This document shows positions 1 to 5,227 of a stretch of DNA of 5,227 nucleotides, in pieces. The position numbers and the translations under genes are program-made. Positions within the stretch are counted from its first letter, which is position 1. Every line of letters begins with the position of its first letter. The stretch is taken from the NCBI GenBank assembly GCA_009700715.1, contig WLLM01000075.1:1-5227 (forward strand). The letters run 5' to 3'. The DNA is from Actinomycetota bacterium (GTDB lineage: Bacteria; Actinomycetota; Actinomycetes; Nanopelagicales; Nanopelagicaceae). The notes beneath the pieces are model-generated. The model was not told the origin of the DNA, did not search any database, and saw only the letters and a list, made by a program, of their open reading frames with translations.

Positions 1-831
1 AAGACTGGCTTCCGCGATCTAGATTTACTCACACATGGTCTACACCCAGGCAACATGATTATCCTGGCGGCGCGTCCTGCAGTTGGTAAATCAACTCTCG
101 GTCTCGACATCGCACGACATGCATCAATTCACGATGGTAAAACTTCAGTTATCTTCTCACTCGAAATGTCGCGCTCTGAAATCACAATGCGTATGTTGTC
201 TGCCGAAGCGCGCGTTGGTCTAAATAACATTCGTTCTGGCCAACTTAGCGACGAAGAATGGTCAAAGCTCGCGCGACGTATGGGTGAAATCTCTGCTGCA
301 CCTTTATTTATCGATGATTCACCAAACCTTTCAATGATGGAGATCCGCGCTAAGGCCCGTCGCCTCAAGCAACGCCATGATTTAAAGCTCATCGTTATCG
401 ATTATCTGCAGTTGATGACTAGCGGTAAGCGCGTTGAAAACCGTCAGCAAGAAGTATCCGAATTCTCTCGCCACCTAAAACTTATGGCGAAAGAGCTCGA
501 TGTTCCGGTTATCGCGATCTCACAGCTCAACCGTTCTCCAGAACAACGCTCTGATAAGAAACCAATGCTCTCCGACCTTCGCGAATCTGGTTCGATCGAA
601 CAAGATGCTGACGTTGTTATCTTGCTGCACCGCGATGATATGTATGACTCACAGAACCGATCAGGCGAAGCTGATCTAATCGTTGCTAAGCACCGTAACG
701 GTCAGACCAAGACAATTACCGTTGCTGCACAACTTCACTTTGCACGCTTTGCAGATATGGCGCCAAGTGCTGGCGCGGGCCGCGACTTTACTGCGCCGCA
801 AGAACCACAAGATGGCGCCTGGAACGAATAA
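1..831 (+). CDS. dnaB: Replicative DNA helicase DnaB, C-terminal part (5' end outside window)
   Basis: This is the ATPase/helicase domain of the hexameric replicative helicase, which unwinds DNA at the fork using NTP hydrolysis. The frame is open from base 1 and the first residues (TGFRDLDLLTHGLHPGNM) are already DnaB-like, so the ATG at 55 is internal and the gene begins off the left edge. Counting from base 1 (276 residues visible): Walker A RPAVGKST at 25-32, SLEMS at 53-57, Walker B LIVIDYLQLM at 130-139 with Asp134, the SQLNRSPEQR segment at 174-183, LRESGSIEQDADVV at 193-206, and KHRNGQTKTITV at 230-241 containing the likely arginine finger Arg232. The missing N-terminal domain would bind primase and help form the hexamer ring. 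A short hydrophilic tail (about residues 255-276) follows the conserved core. No intein interrupts the Walker A or later motifs, although actinobacterial DnaB often carries one there. The stop is TAA at 829-831, and the convergent neighbour ends 2 bp away. Identity is very secure. Confidence 0.97.
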   Translation, partial: KTGFRDLDLLTHGLHPGNMIILAARPAVGKSTLGLDIARHASIHDGKTSVIFSLEMSRSEITMRMLSAEARVGLNNIRSGQLSDEEWSKLARRMGEISAAPLFIDDSPNLSMMEIRAKARRLKQRHDLKLIVIDYLQLMTSGKRVENRQQEVSEFSRHLKLMAKELDVPVIAISQLNRSPEQRSDKKPMLSDLRESGSIEQDADVVILLHRDDMYDSQNRSGEADLIVAKHRNGQTKTITVAAQLHFARFADMAPSAGAGRDFTAPQEPQDGAWNE

Positions 832-833
832 AA

Positions 834-1754
834 CTATTTAGCGTTTGTCTTTGCTCGATCTGCAATGTAGATACCAATTAAAACAATTACGCCACCAAGC
901 AATTGAATCGCGGTCCAAGATTGCGATAACCAGATCCAAGCAAATGCTCCAGCCAATACCGGCTCAAGCATTCCAATGACGCTAGATGTAGATGCACTTA
1001 GCCTGCGAATTCCACCAACAACAAAGAGATACGGAACCATTGTTCCGAAGATAATTATGTAGGCGATCAACAACCAACCGGGTGCGCTGTAATCGCTAAA
1101 GCGGCCTTGCAAATTGATATTGGTGTTAAAGATTTCGGTTGGAAAATTCCAGATCGGCAAGACAATTGACCAGAAGAGTCCTGCAACGCCAAAGCCCCAA
1201 ACGATCATCGCTTGCGCTGAACGCTTTGTGCCTTGTGATTGGCTCATTAAGAAGTAAACCGCCAAGGCGAAGGCGGCACCGAGTGCGCCCAGAGTTCCAA
1301 ATAAATCGAAGGTAAAGCCCTCCCAAACTTTGGCTACGAAAATTAAGCCAAGCAATGAAAGTGCGATCGCAACCCACATACTTCTAGCAACCTGCGATTT
1401 ACGGACAAATTTGATCCAGAGAACGATCCAAATCGGAGCGGTAAATTCGATGATTAAGACCAGGCTAAGCGGAACGCCTTGTGCGATACCGATGAAATAA
1501 CCGAGCTGAACCATCGCATAGCCAAAGATCCCGTAGAAAACCAGCGTTGGTATTTCCCGGCGCTCAGCCTTCAGCGAATTGCGATCTTGGATAAAGGTAA
1601 AGGCAAAAAGTAAGAAGAATGTGCCGATCGCGCGGATTTGGGCGAGACGAAATGTAGTCATATGGTCGAGGACCAAGGTGACGATTACGCCATTGAGCGA
1701 GAAGAAGATCGCACCCATGATTAGGTAGAACTCGCCGCGATGCTTATTTAGCAT
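834..1754 (-). CDS. EamA/DMT-superfamily transporter, ten TM segments
   Basis: This is an inner-membrane drug/metabolite transporter of the EamA type; such proteins usually export amino acids or other small metabolites. The substrate cannot be read from the sequence. The 306 residues contain about ten hydrophobic segments (near 9-29, 36-56, 70-90, 96-116, 125-142, 150-170, 182-202, 226-246, 258-277 and 282-300). These form the two five-helix EamA repeats typical of a family of about 290-310 aa. Family-like features are SLNGVIV near the start, EFTAPIWIVLW at 103-113, and GMLEPVLAGAFAWIWL at 261-276 near the end, resembling the second-repeat signature of RhtA/YddG-like exporters. A short basic C-terminus (DRAKTNAK) agrees with a cytoplasmic end. 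The ATG start at 1754 has no good Shine-Dalgarno but sits 6 nt after a TAGGCT -10 box, so a leaderless mRNA is likely. It lies 35 nt downstream of fadE5 on the same strand. Family assignment is strong; specificity is unknown. Confidence 0.9.
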   Translation of the reverse strand: MLNKHRGEFYLIMGAIFFSLNGVIVTLVLDHMTTFRLAQIRAIGTFFLLFAFTFIQDRNSLKAERREIPTLVFYGIFGYAMVQLGYFIGIAQGVPLSLVLIIEFTAPIWIVLWIKFVRKSQVARSMWVAIALSLLGLIFVAKVWEGFTFDLFGTLGALGAAFALAVYFLMSQSQGTKRSAQAMIVWGFGVAGLFWSIVLPIWNFPTEIFNTNINLQGRFSDYSAPGWLLIAYIIIFGTMVPYLFVVGGIRRLSASTSSVIGMLEPVLAGAFAWIWLSQSWTAIQLLGGVIVLIGIYIADRAKTNAK

Positions 1755-1760
1755 TGGCCG

Positions 1761-1766
1761 AGCCTA
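1761..1766 (-). promoter_or_regulatory. Candidate -10 box TAGGCT for the EamA gene (leaderless)
   Basis: On the minus strand the gap reads ATAGGCTCGGCCA and then ATG. TAGGCT fits the actinobacterial -10 pattern TAnnnT. Six bases separate it from the ATG, so transcription would begin at or within a base of the start codon. No convincing -35 is visible 16-18 bp upstream. The same nine bases, ATAGGCTCG, occur at the same distance before the dcd start, which strengthens the call. If it is active, the gene is transcribed independently of fadE5. Confidence 0.6.
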
Positions 1767-1789
1767 TCTGAAAGAAAGCAGAATTGAAG

Positions 1790-3616
1790 TTAGAAAGCGT
1801 TTTCGGAGATCTCCATGATTGAGCCATCGGTTCCTTCAACGATCTTACGATCAGCGGTGATATGTGGCAGGTAATTTGTCACAAAGAACTTAGCTGATGC
1901 GATCTTGCCGGTGTAGAAATCAGCATCTTTTGCAGATGCGCTAGGCAAGCGATCTGCTGCGATATCTGCCTGACGTAACAACAACCAAGAAGTGATGATG
2001 TCGCCGACAGCCATCAATACGCGAGATGTATTTAGACCAACCTTGTAAATCTCTGGTGCAGATTCTTGTGATGCCATGGCATGTCCAACAAGAACACCGA
2101 CCATGCCATTTAAATCACCAAGTGCTTTTAGCAGCGCCTGCTTTTCTTCTGCATGTGCGCCGCCGGATTCAGCGAAGGTTTGAATCTCTTTTCCAAGAAG
2201 TCCAAGTGCTTTTCCGCCATCTTTAACAACTTTACGGAAGAAGAAATCAAGACCTTGAATTGCAGTTGTGCCTTCGTACAAAGTATCGATCTTGGCATCG
2301 CGAACATATTGTTCAAGTGGCCAATCTTGGGTAAAGCCAGAACCACCAAATGTCTGAAGGGATTCTGTGCCAAGAAGAGTCCAAGACTTTTCAGAACCGT
2401 AACCCTTAACAACAGGCAGCAAGAGATCATTAAGCGCTTCCATCGCCTTAACCTTTGCCTCATCGCCGGCTTCGCGAGCTAATTCAATTTCATCTTGAAT
2501 CGATGCGGTGTAAAGCACTAGAGCGCGCATACCTTCAGAGTAAGACTTCTGCACCATCAAAGAACGGCGCACATCTGGGTGATGAATAATCGTTACGCGC
2601 GGGCTGGCTTTATCGTTCATTACCTTCATATCTCCGCCTTGTACGCGGGTTTTCGCGTACGCCAAAGCCTGCTGATATCCGGCAGATAAAGTTGCAATCG
2701 CTTTTGTACCAACCATCATGCGCGCAAATTCAATAACTTTAAACATTTGAGCAATGCCTTCATGAACATCACCAAGCAAGTAACCAACAGCTGGTTCGTG
2801 CTCGCCGAGATTCATTTCGCAAGTAGCTGAAACGTTAAGCCCCATCTTGTGTTCGACGTTTGTGACATAAACGCCGTTACGTTTTCCAAGATCACCGGTC
2901 TTTAGATCAAACATGAATTTCGGAATTAGGAAGAGTGAAAGACCCTTAGTTCCTGGTCCACCACCTTCGCGTCGAGCCAAAGTAAAGTGCATGATGTTTT
3001 CGTAAAGATCAGCATCACCTGAGGTAATAAAACGCTTAGTGCCGGTGATGTGCCAAGTTCCATCAGCTTGTTGCACAGCCTTGCTGCGACCTGCGCCAAC
3101 ATCTGAACCGGCATCAGGTTCGGTTAATTGCATCGTTGCGCCCCAGTGGCGATCAACCATTAACTTCGCCATATGTTTCTGTTCTTCAGTGCCTAAAACA
3201 TATGCAACTTGGGCGAACGCGTAACCAGATGCGTAGATATGAATTGCTGGGTTTGAACCTAAAACCATTTCAGCGATTGCCCAACGCACTGATGCTGGAA
3301 CTTTGGTTCCGCCAAGTGCAACTGGTGCATCAAGACGCCACCATTCGCCATCAATGTACGCTTTATAAGATTTAATAAAACTTGCCGGCAACTTCACATC
3401 GCCAGTTGATTTATTGAAATCTGTGCCGACGCGATCGCCTTCAACAAATGAAGCAGCGAGATCGTTCTCGGTAAGACGCTTCATTTCTTCCAACATGCCC
3501 ATCGCAGTTTCGCGATCGAGCTCGCTAAAGATTGAAGTTCCCAGCACTTTCTCAGTCCCCAAGAGGTCAAAGAGGCAGAATTCGATATCGCGCAGGTTGG
3601 CGTTGTAATGGCTCAT
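1790..3616 (-). CDS. fadE5: FadE5-type acyl-CoA dehydrogenase (608 aa)
   Basis: This FAD-dependent dehydrogenase introduces the trans-2,3 double bond in the first step of fatty-acid beta-oxidation; electrons normally pass to electron-transfer flavoprotein. Its length and sequence closely match mycobacterial FadE5 (about 611 aa as I recall it), a broad-chain-length enzyme larger than the usual 380-400 aa family. From the ATG at 3616: MSHYNANLRD at 1-10; LTEPDAGSDVGA at 164-175, the flavin/substrate-site signature; HKMGLNVSATCE at 256-267; HHPDVRRSLM at 345-354; TESLQTFGGSGFTQDWP at 417-433; and LYEGTTAIQ at 446-454, where Glu448 aligns with the catalytic base of FadE5. Residues from about 465 form the extra C-terminal domain of long ACADs (PF12806-like). 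The frame extends two codons upstream to TTG at 3622, but MSHY matches the mycobacterial N-terminus, so ATG 3616 is preferred. It is divergent from dcd and upstream of the EamA gene on the same strand. No other beta-oxidation gene is in view. Confidence 0.94.
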   Translation of the reverse strand: MSHYNANLRDIEFCLFDLLGTEKVLGTSIFSELDRETAMGMLEEMKRLTENDLAASFVEGDRVGTDFNKSTGDVKLPASFIKSYKAYIDGEWWRLDAPVALGGTKVPASVRWAIAEMVLGSNPAIHIYASGYAFAQVAYVLGTEEQKHMAKLMVDRHWGATMQLTEPDAGSDVGAGRSKAVQQADGTWHITGTKRFITSGDADLYENIMHFTLARREGGGPGTKGLSLFLIPKFMFDLKTGDLGKRNGVYVTNVEHKMGLNVSATCEMNLGEHEPAVGYLLGDVHEGIAQMFKVIEFARMMVGTKAIATLSAGYQQALAYAKTRVQGGDMKVMNDKASPRVTIIHHPDVRRSLMVQKSYSEGMRALVLYTASIQDEIELAREAGDEAKVKAMEALNDLLLPVVKGYGSEKSWTLLGTESLQTFGGSGFTQDWPLEQYVRDAKIDTLYEGTTAIQGLDFFFRKVVKDGGKALGLLGKEIQTFAESGGAHAEEKQALLKALGDLNGMVGVLVGHAMASQESAPEIYKVGLNTSRVLMAVGDIITSWLLLRQADIAADRLPSASAKDADFYTGKIASAKFFVTNYLPHITADRKIVEGTDGSIMEISENAF

Positions 3617-3625
3617 GGGCAAATA

Positions 3626-3631
3626 ATGCTA
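3626..3631 (-). promoter_or_regulatory. Candidate -10 box TAGCAT for fadE5
   Basis: Reading the minus strand, TAGCAT is followed by TATTTGCCC and then ATG at 3616. It fits TAnnnT and lies 9 nt from the ATG, so the transcript would have a leader of only a few bases. The predicted start, about 6-7 nt past the box, falls after or inside the alternative TTG codon at 3622, which also argues for the ATG. No Shine-Dalgarno sits at a normal distance and no clear -35 is seen. Confidence 0.42.
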
Positions 3632-3638
3632 CCCGCCA

Positions 3639-3647
3639 GTAACTTAC
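3639..3647. repeat. Short inverted repeat GTAA-C-TTAC in the divergent promoter region
   Basis: A perfect 4-bp half-site palindrome around one central C lies 8-16 bp upstream of the candidate fadE5 -10 box, between the fadE5 and dcd starts. It is placed where a repressor could act on fadE5. The half-sites are very short, however, and the symmetry does not extend outward (A opposite G), so chance is a real possibility. Confidence 0.2.
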
Positions 3648-3682
3648 GCAAGCCCTAACCCCACCTTTTCAGCGCAGTCATA

Positions 3683-3688
3683 TAGGCT
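3683..3688 (+). promoter_or_regulatory. Candidate -10 box TAGGCT for dcd (leaderless)
   Basis: TAGGCT within CATATAGGCTCG fits TAnnnT and ends 6 nt before the GTG start at 3695, predicting transcription initiation at the start codon itself. There is no Shine-Dalgarno in front of the GTG and no recognisable -35. The ATAGGCTCG core and the spacing are the same as before the EamA gene. Confidence 0.62.
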
Positions 3689-3694
3689 CGCGCC

Positions 3695-4273
3695 GTGCTT
3701 CTAAGTGATCGCGATATCCGTTCTGAAATCAACGCCGGCCGCGTCGCCGTCGAGCCTTTTGAAGAGGCGATGATCCAACCTTCATCAGTTGATGTTCGCC
3801 TCGATAAATTCTTCCGCGTCTTTGAAAACCATAAGTACTCAGTGATCGATCCATCGATCGAACAAGCCGAGCTAACTCGAGAAGTCATCGCCGAAGATGG
3901 CGAAGCCTTTATCTTGCACCCTGGCGAATTCGTTCTCGCCAGCACATATGAAGTAATCACTTTGCCCGATGACATCGCAGGTCGCCTCGAAGGAAAATCT
4001 TCTCTCGGCCGCCTTGGACTTCTTACCCACTCAACCGCCGGATTTATCGATCCTGGTTTTTCTGGCCACATCACCCTTGAACTCTCTAACGTGGCAAATC
4101 TGCCGGTAAAACTCTTTCCCGGAATGAAGATCGGTCAGCTCTGTTTGATCAAACTTTCATCCCCTGCTGAACATCCATACGGTTCCGCGCAATATGGCTC
4201 TAGATATCAGGGCCAACGTGGACCAACCGCTAGCCGCTCATTCCTTAATTTCCACCAAAGCAAGATCAAGTAA
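3695..4273 (+). CDS. dcd: dCTP deaminase, probably bifunctional dCTP deaminase/dUTPase
   Basis: This cytosolic enzyme removes the amino group of dCTP to feed thymidylate synthesis. In the bifunctional type it also cleaves the product, giving dUMP, ammonia and pyrophosphate and bypassing a separate dUTPase step. The 192-aa protein begins at GTG 3695 with MLLSDRDI, the usual Dcd N-terminus. The [10 protein letters not shown] segment is at 28-37. The active-site block [10 protein letters not shown] is at 99-108, with Ser102 and Arg106. [19 protein letters not shown] is at 111-129, with the catalytic Glu at 129 and the Ala115 position. PGMKIGQLC at 142-150 follows. The C-terminal [16 protein letters not shown] at 167-182 is the flexible lid that closes over the nucleotide. 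The sequence follows the M. tuberculosis bifunctional enzyme nearly throughout, unlike E. coli Dcd (RSSLARLGLMVH, HRIDPGW). The family forms trimers. Bifunctionality is inferred by resemblance. It is divergent from fadE5. Confidence 0.95.
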   Translation: MLLSDRDIRSEINAGRVAVEPFEEAMIQPSSVDVRLDKFFRVFENHKYSVIDPSIEQAELTREVIAEDGEAFILHPGEFVLASTYEVITLPDDIAGRLEGKSSLGRLGLLTHSTAGFIDPGFSGHITLELSNVANLPVKLFPGMKIGQLCLIKLSSPAEHPYGSAQYGSRYQGQRGPTASRSFLNFHQSKIK

Positions 4274-4280
4274 TCCGCTA

Positions 4281-4302
4281 ACCGATCCACCGACTAATCC
4301 AC
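4281..4302 (+). repeat. Overlapping imperfect direct repeats in the dcd-lemA gap
   Basis: ACCGATCCAC (4281-4290) is followed, sharing two bases, by ACCGA-CTAA-TCCAC (4289-4302), the same unit with CTAA inserted. TAATCC also occurs at 4271-4276 and 4295-4300. ACCGATCCAC reappears inside the lemA 3' end at 4863-4872, there directly followed by AAGAT as in the gap at 4303-4307. The repeats are short and may be chance or slippage; no function is assigned. Confidence 0.3.
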
Positions 4303-4306
4303 AAGA

Positions 4307-4312
4307 TAACCT
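4307..4312 (+). promoter_or_regulatory. Weak candidate -10 box TAACCT for lemA-htpX
   Basis: TAACCT is the one clear TAnnnT match in the 79-bp dcd-lemA gap. Transcription from it would start near 4318-4320 and give a leader of about 33 nt that still contains the lemA Shine-Dalgarno. No -35 is visible about 17 bp upstream (GATCCA). Read-through from dcd is an alternative, since no terminator separates the genes. Confidence 0.28.
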
Positions 4313-4333
4313 GTAAGGGAATACATCCTTTAC
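4313..4333 (+). other. Hairpin in the lemA leader (8-bp stem, 5-nt loop)
   Basis: GTAAGGGA (4313-4320) pairs with TCCTTTAC (4326-4333) around the loop ATACA, with one G-U wobble. No T-run follows, so it is not a standard intrinsic terminator for dcd. The 3' arm contains CCTT, which could instead pair with AAGG of the lemA Shine-Dalgarno (4336-4339), giving a competing hairpin. Confidence 0.4.
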
Positions 4334-4335
4334 CT

Positions 4336-4341
4336 AAGGGG
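4336..4341 (+). promoter_or_regulatory. Shine-Dalgarno AAGGGG of lemA
   Basis: AAGGGG is followed by 11 nt before the ATG at 4353. The spacing is slightly long but the match is purine-rich and the only one in reach. It supports ATG 4353 as the start, and shows that lemA, unlike dcd and the EamA gene, is translated from a leadered mRNA. Confidence 0.6.
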
Positions 4342-4352
4342 TTGAATTAACT

Positions 4353-4904
4353 ATGGAAATCATTATCGCGCTCGCCGTTGTTGGTCTACTAGTTCTCTTC
4401 TTCGTTGCTCAATACAACCGACTTATACGCTTAAATATCAGCGTCGACGAGTCATTTGCTCAGATCGAAGTGCAGTTAAAGCGCCGCTCTGACTTAATCC
4501 CGAATTTAGTTGAAACCGTTAAAGGTTATGCCAAGCACGAACAAGGCACATTCGATGCCGTTGTATCTGCTCGCGCTAAAGCAACAACTGCTTCAACGGT
4601 TGCCGATGTTGCAGCCGCTGACGGAATGTTGACCCAAGCACTCCGCGGTTTGCTTGCTGTCGCTGAGGCTTACCCAGATCTCAAGGCATCTTCTAACTTC
4701 TTATCGCTACAAGAAGAACTTTCGACAACTGAAAATAAAGTTGCCTTCTCACGCCAGTTCTATAACGACAATGTGCGCAATCTAAATACCGCTGTAAAAA
4801 CCATCCCGACCAGCTTTTTCGCAGGTTTTGCAAAGGTTACCGAACGCGAATTTTATGAAGTTACCGATCCACAAGATCGCAACGTTCCAAAGGTAACTTT
4901 CTAA
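4353..4904 (+). CDS. lemA: LemA family membrane protein
   Basis: LemA proteins are small, mostly helical proteins anchored by one N-terminal membrane segment. Their biochemical role is poorly defined, but they commonly sit beside membrane proteases or envelope-stress genes. The 183-aa length is normal for the family. A hydrophobic helix spans about residues 3-20 with almost no preceding tail, and YNRLIRL follows at 21-27. The core signature QLKRRSDLIPNLVETV is at 41-56, AYPDLKAS at 106-113 and LQEELSTTEN at 119-128. RQFYNDNVRNLN at 134-145 and FFAGFAKV at 155-162 complete the conserved helical bundle; the signature order is that of LemA throughout. The start ATG at 4353 has an AAGGGG element 11 nt upstream and places the TM helix right at the N-terminus. 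Only 6 nt separate its TAA from the htpX-like start, so the two are very likely co-transcribed. Confidence 0.95.
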   Translation: MEIIIALAVVGLLVLFFVAQYNRLIRLNISVDESFAQIEVQLKRRSDLIPNLVETVKGYAKHEQGTFDAVVSARAKATTASTVADVAAADGMLTQALRGLLAVAEAYPDLKASSNFLSLQEELSTTENKVAFSRQFYNDNVRNLNTAVKTIPTSFFAGFAKVTEREFYEVTDPQDRNVPKVTF

Positions 4905-4910
4905 CAACCA

Positions 4911-5227
4911 ATGGCAACAAATGATTTTCGCGCCCAACAGAGCGCAAATAAAGGAAAGACTTATTTCCTTCTTGCCTCGATGGGTCTACTCACCGGACTC
5001 GTTGCATATGCTGCGCTAACTTACTTTGGCGCAGGCACATCAACTTTCATGGTGCCACTTGCTGTTGGTATTTCGTTAATCGGTGTCTGGGGTTCGTATT
5101 ACGGCTCGGATAAATTAGTTTTAACGATGACCGGCGCCAAGTTAATTCAGCGCGAAGATAACCCCGAACTCTTTAACGTAATCGAAGAAGTTGTTCTAGC
5201 CAGTGGTCTGCCAATGCCAAAGGTCGC
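4911..5227 (+). CDS. htpX: HtpX-like M48 family membrane metalloprotease, N-terminal part (3' end outside window)
   Basis: HtpX-type proteases are zinc-dependent inner-membrane enzymes that degrade misfolded membrane proteins. Translation from ATG 4911 stays open to the window end (105 full codons). After a polar N-terminus (MATNDFRAQQSANKGK) come two hydrophobic segments, about residues 18-39 and 46-63. Then comes the soluble start typical of HtpX: SDKLVLTMTGAKLI at 66-79, REDNPELFNVIEEVVLASGL at 81-100, and PMPKV at 101-105, the lead-in to the catalytic domain. The HExxH zinc motif and the third zinc ligand would lie beyond the right edge, so activity cannot be confirmed here. The start is supported by the 6-nt gap to lemA and by the family-like N-terminus. 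No proper Shine-Dalgarno lies in front of it (AAAGGT at 4889-4894 is 16-17 nt away), so translation is probably coupled to lemA. The lemA-M48 pairing is a known recurrent neighbourhood. Confidence 0.9.
   Translation, partial: MATNDFRAQQSANKGKTYFLLASMGLLTGLVAYAALTYFGAGTSTFMVPLAVGISLIGVWGSYYGSDKLVLTMTGAKLIQREDNPELFNVIEEVVLASGLPMPKV

Noticed and set aside
55..57. ATG at 55 as the start of a short DnaB-like protein
   Set aside because: The 18 codons before it are in frame and match the conserved DnaB motif leading to Walker A, so the gene runs off the left edge and is not truncated.
1755..1789. Intrinsic terminator between fadE5 and the EamA gene
   Set aside because: The 35-nt gap has pyrimidine-rich stretches on the minus strand but no stem-loop followed by a T-run.
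2128..2482. Open frames of 109-111 codons in both directions inside the fadE5 region
   Set aside because: They overlap each other and the conserved catalytic part of FadE5 in other frames, and show no domain features or start signals.
2641..2660. Perfect 7-bp stem GTACGCG/CGCGTAC with a 6-nt loop inside fadE5
   Set aside because: It is internal to coding sequence and encodes the conserved AYAKTRVQ stretch also present in mycobacterial FadE5. There is no T-run, and a few such stems are expected by chance in 5 kb.
3655..4074. A 139-codon open frame on the minus strand opposite dcd
   Set aside because: It lies antisense to a conserved enzyme, has a low-complexity Arg/Ser-rich composition typical of shadow frames, and matches no family I recognise.
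1..5227. Phage, IS, CRISPR, toxin-antitoxin or defence-system content
   Set aside because: No long terminal repeats, transposase or integrase frames, or regularly spaced repeats are present. Every gene is a recognised housekeeping or transporter family and composition is fairly even.

Overview
The window reads as an ordinary chromosomal segment of a streamlined, modest-GC actinobacterium. GC is roughly 45-50% by eye, intergenic gaps are 2-79 bp, and the proteins look most like actinobacterial ones. The acyl-CoA dehydrogenase and the dCTP deaminase resemble mycobacterial FadE5 and Dcd along their whole lengths, as far as I recall those sequences. A freshwater acI-type (Nanopelagicales, for example Planktophila-like) genome is my best guess. 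That is inference from composition, compactness and family resemblance, not a database result.

Layout: (1) 1-831, plus strand: the C-terminal RecA-like domain of the replicative helicase DnaB, cut by the left edge. (2) 834-1754, minus strand: a ten-TM EamA/DMT-family transporter, convergent with dnaB and only 2 bp from it. (3) 1790-3616, minus strand: a large FadE5-type acyl-CoA dehydrogenase. (4) 3617-3694: a 78-bp divergent promoter region. (5) 3695-4273, plus strand: dcd, probably the bifunctional dCTP deaminase/dUTPase type, starting at GTG. (6) 4274-4352: a 79-bp gap with a candidate -10, two competing hairpins and a Shine-Dalgarno. (7) 4353-4904, plus strand: lemA. (8) 4911-5227, plus strand: the N-terminal third or so of an HtpX-like M48 membrane metalloprotease, cut by the right edge.

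The genes fall into separate functional pieces. dnaB (fork unwinding) and dcd (dUMP supply for dTTP) both serve DNA replication but are not in one operon. fadE5 and the EamA gene are co-directional with a 35-nt gap, yet the EamA gene carries what looks like its own promoter. lemA and htpX form a tight pair with a 6-nt gap, a recurrent arrangement for envelope quality control.

The most informative non-coding signal is a shared start architecture. The EamA gene and dcd both have ATAGGCTCG placed so that a TAGGCT -10 box ends exactly 6 nt before the start codon, which predicts leaderless mRNAs. I found no mobile element, CRISPR array, tRNA/rRNA, convincing intrinsic terminator or evidence of an undescribed multi-gene system.
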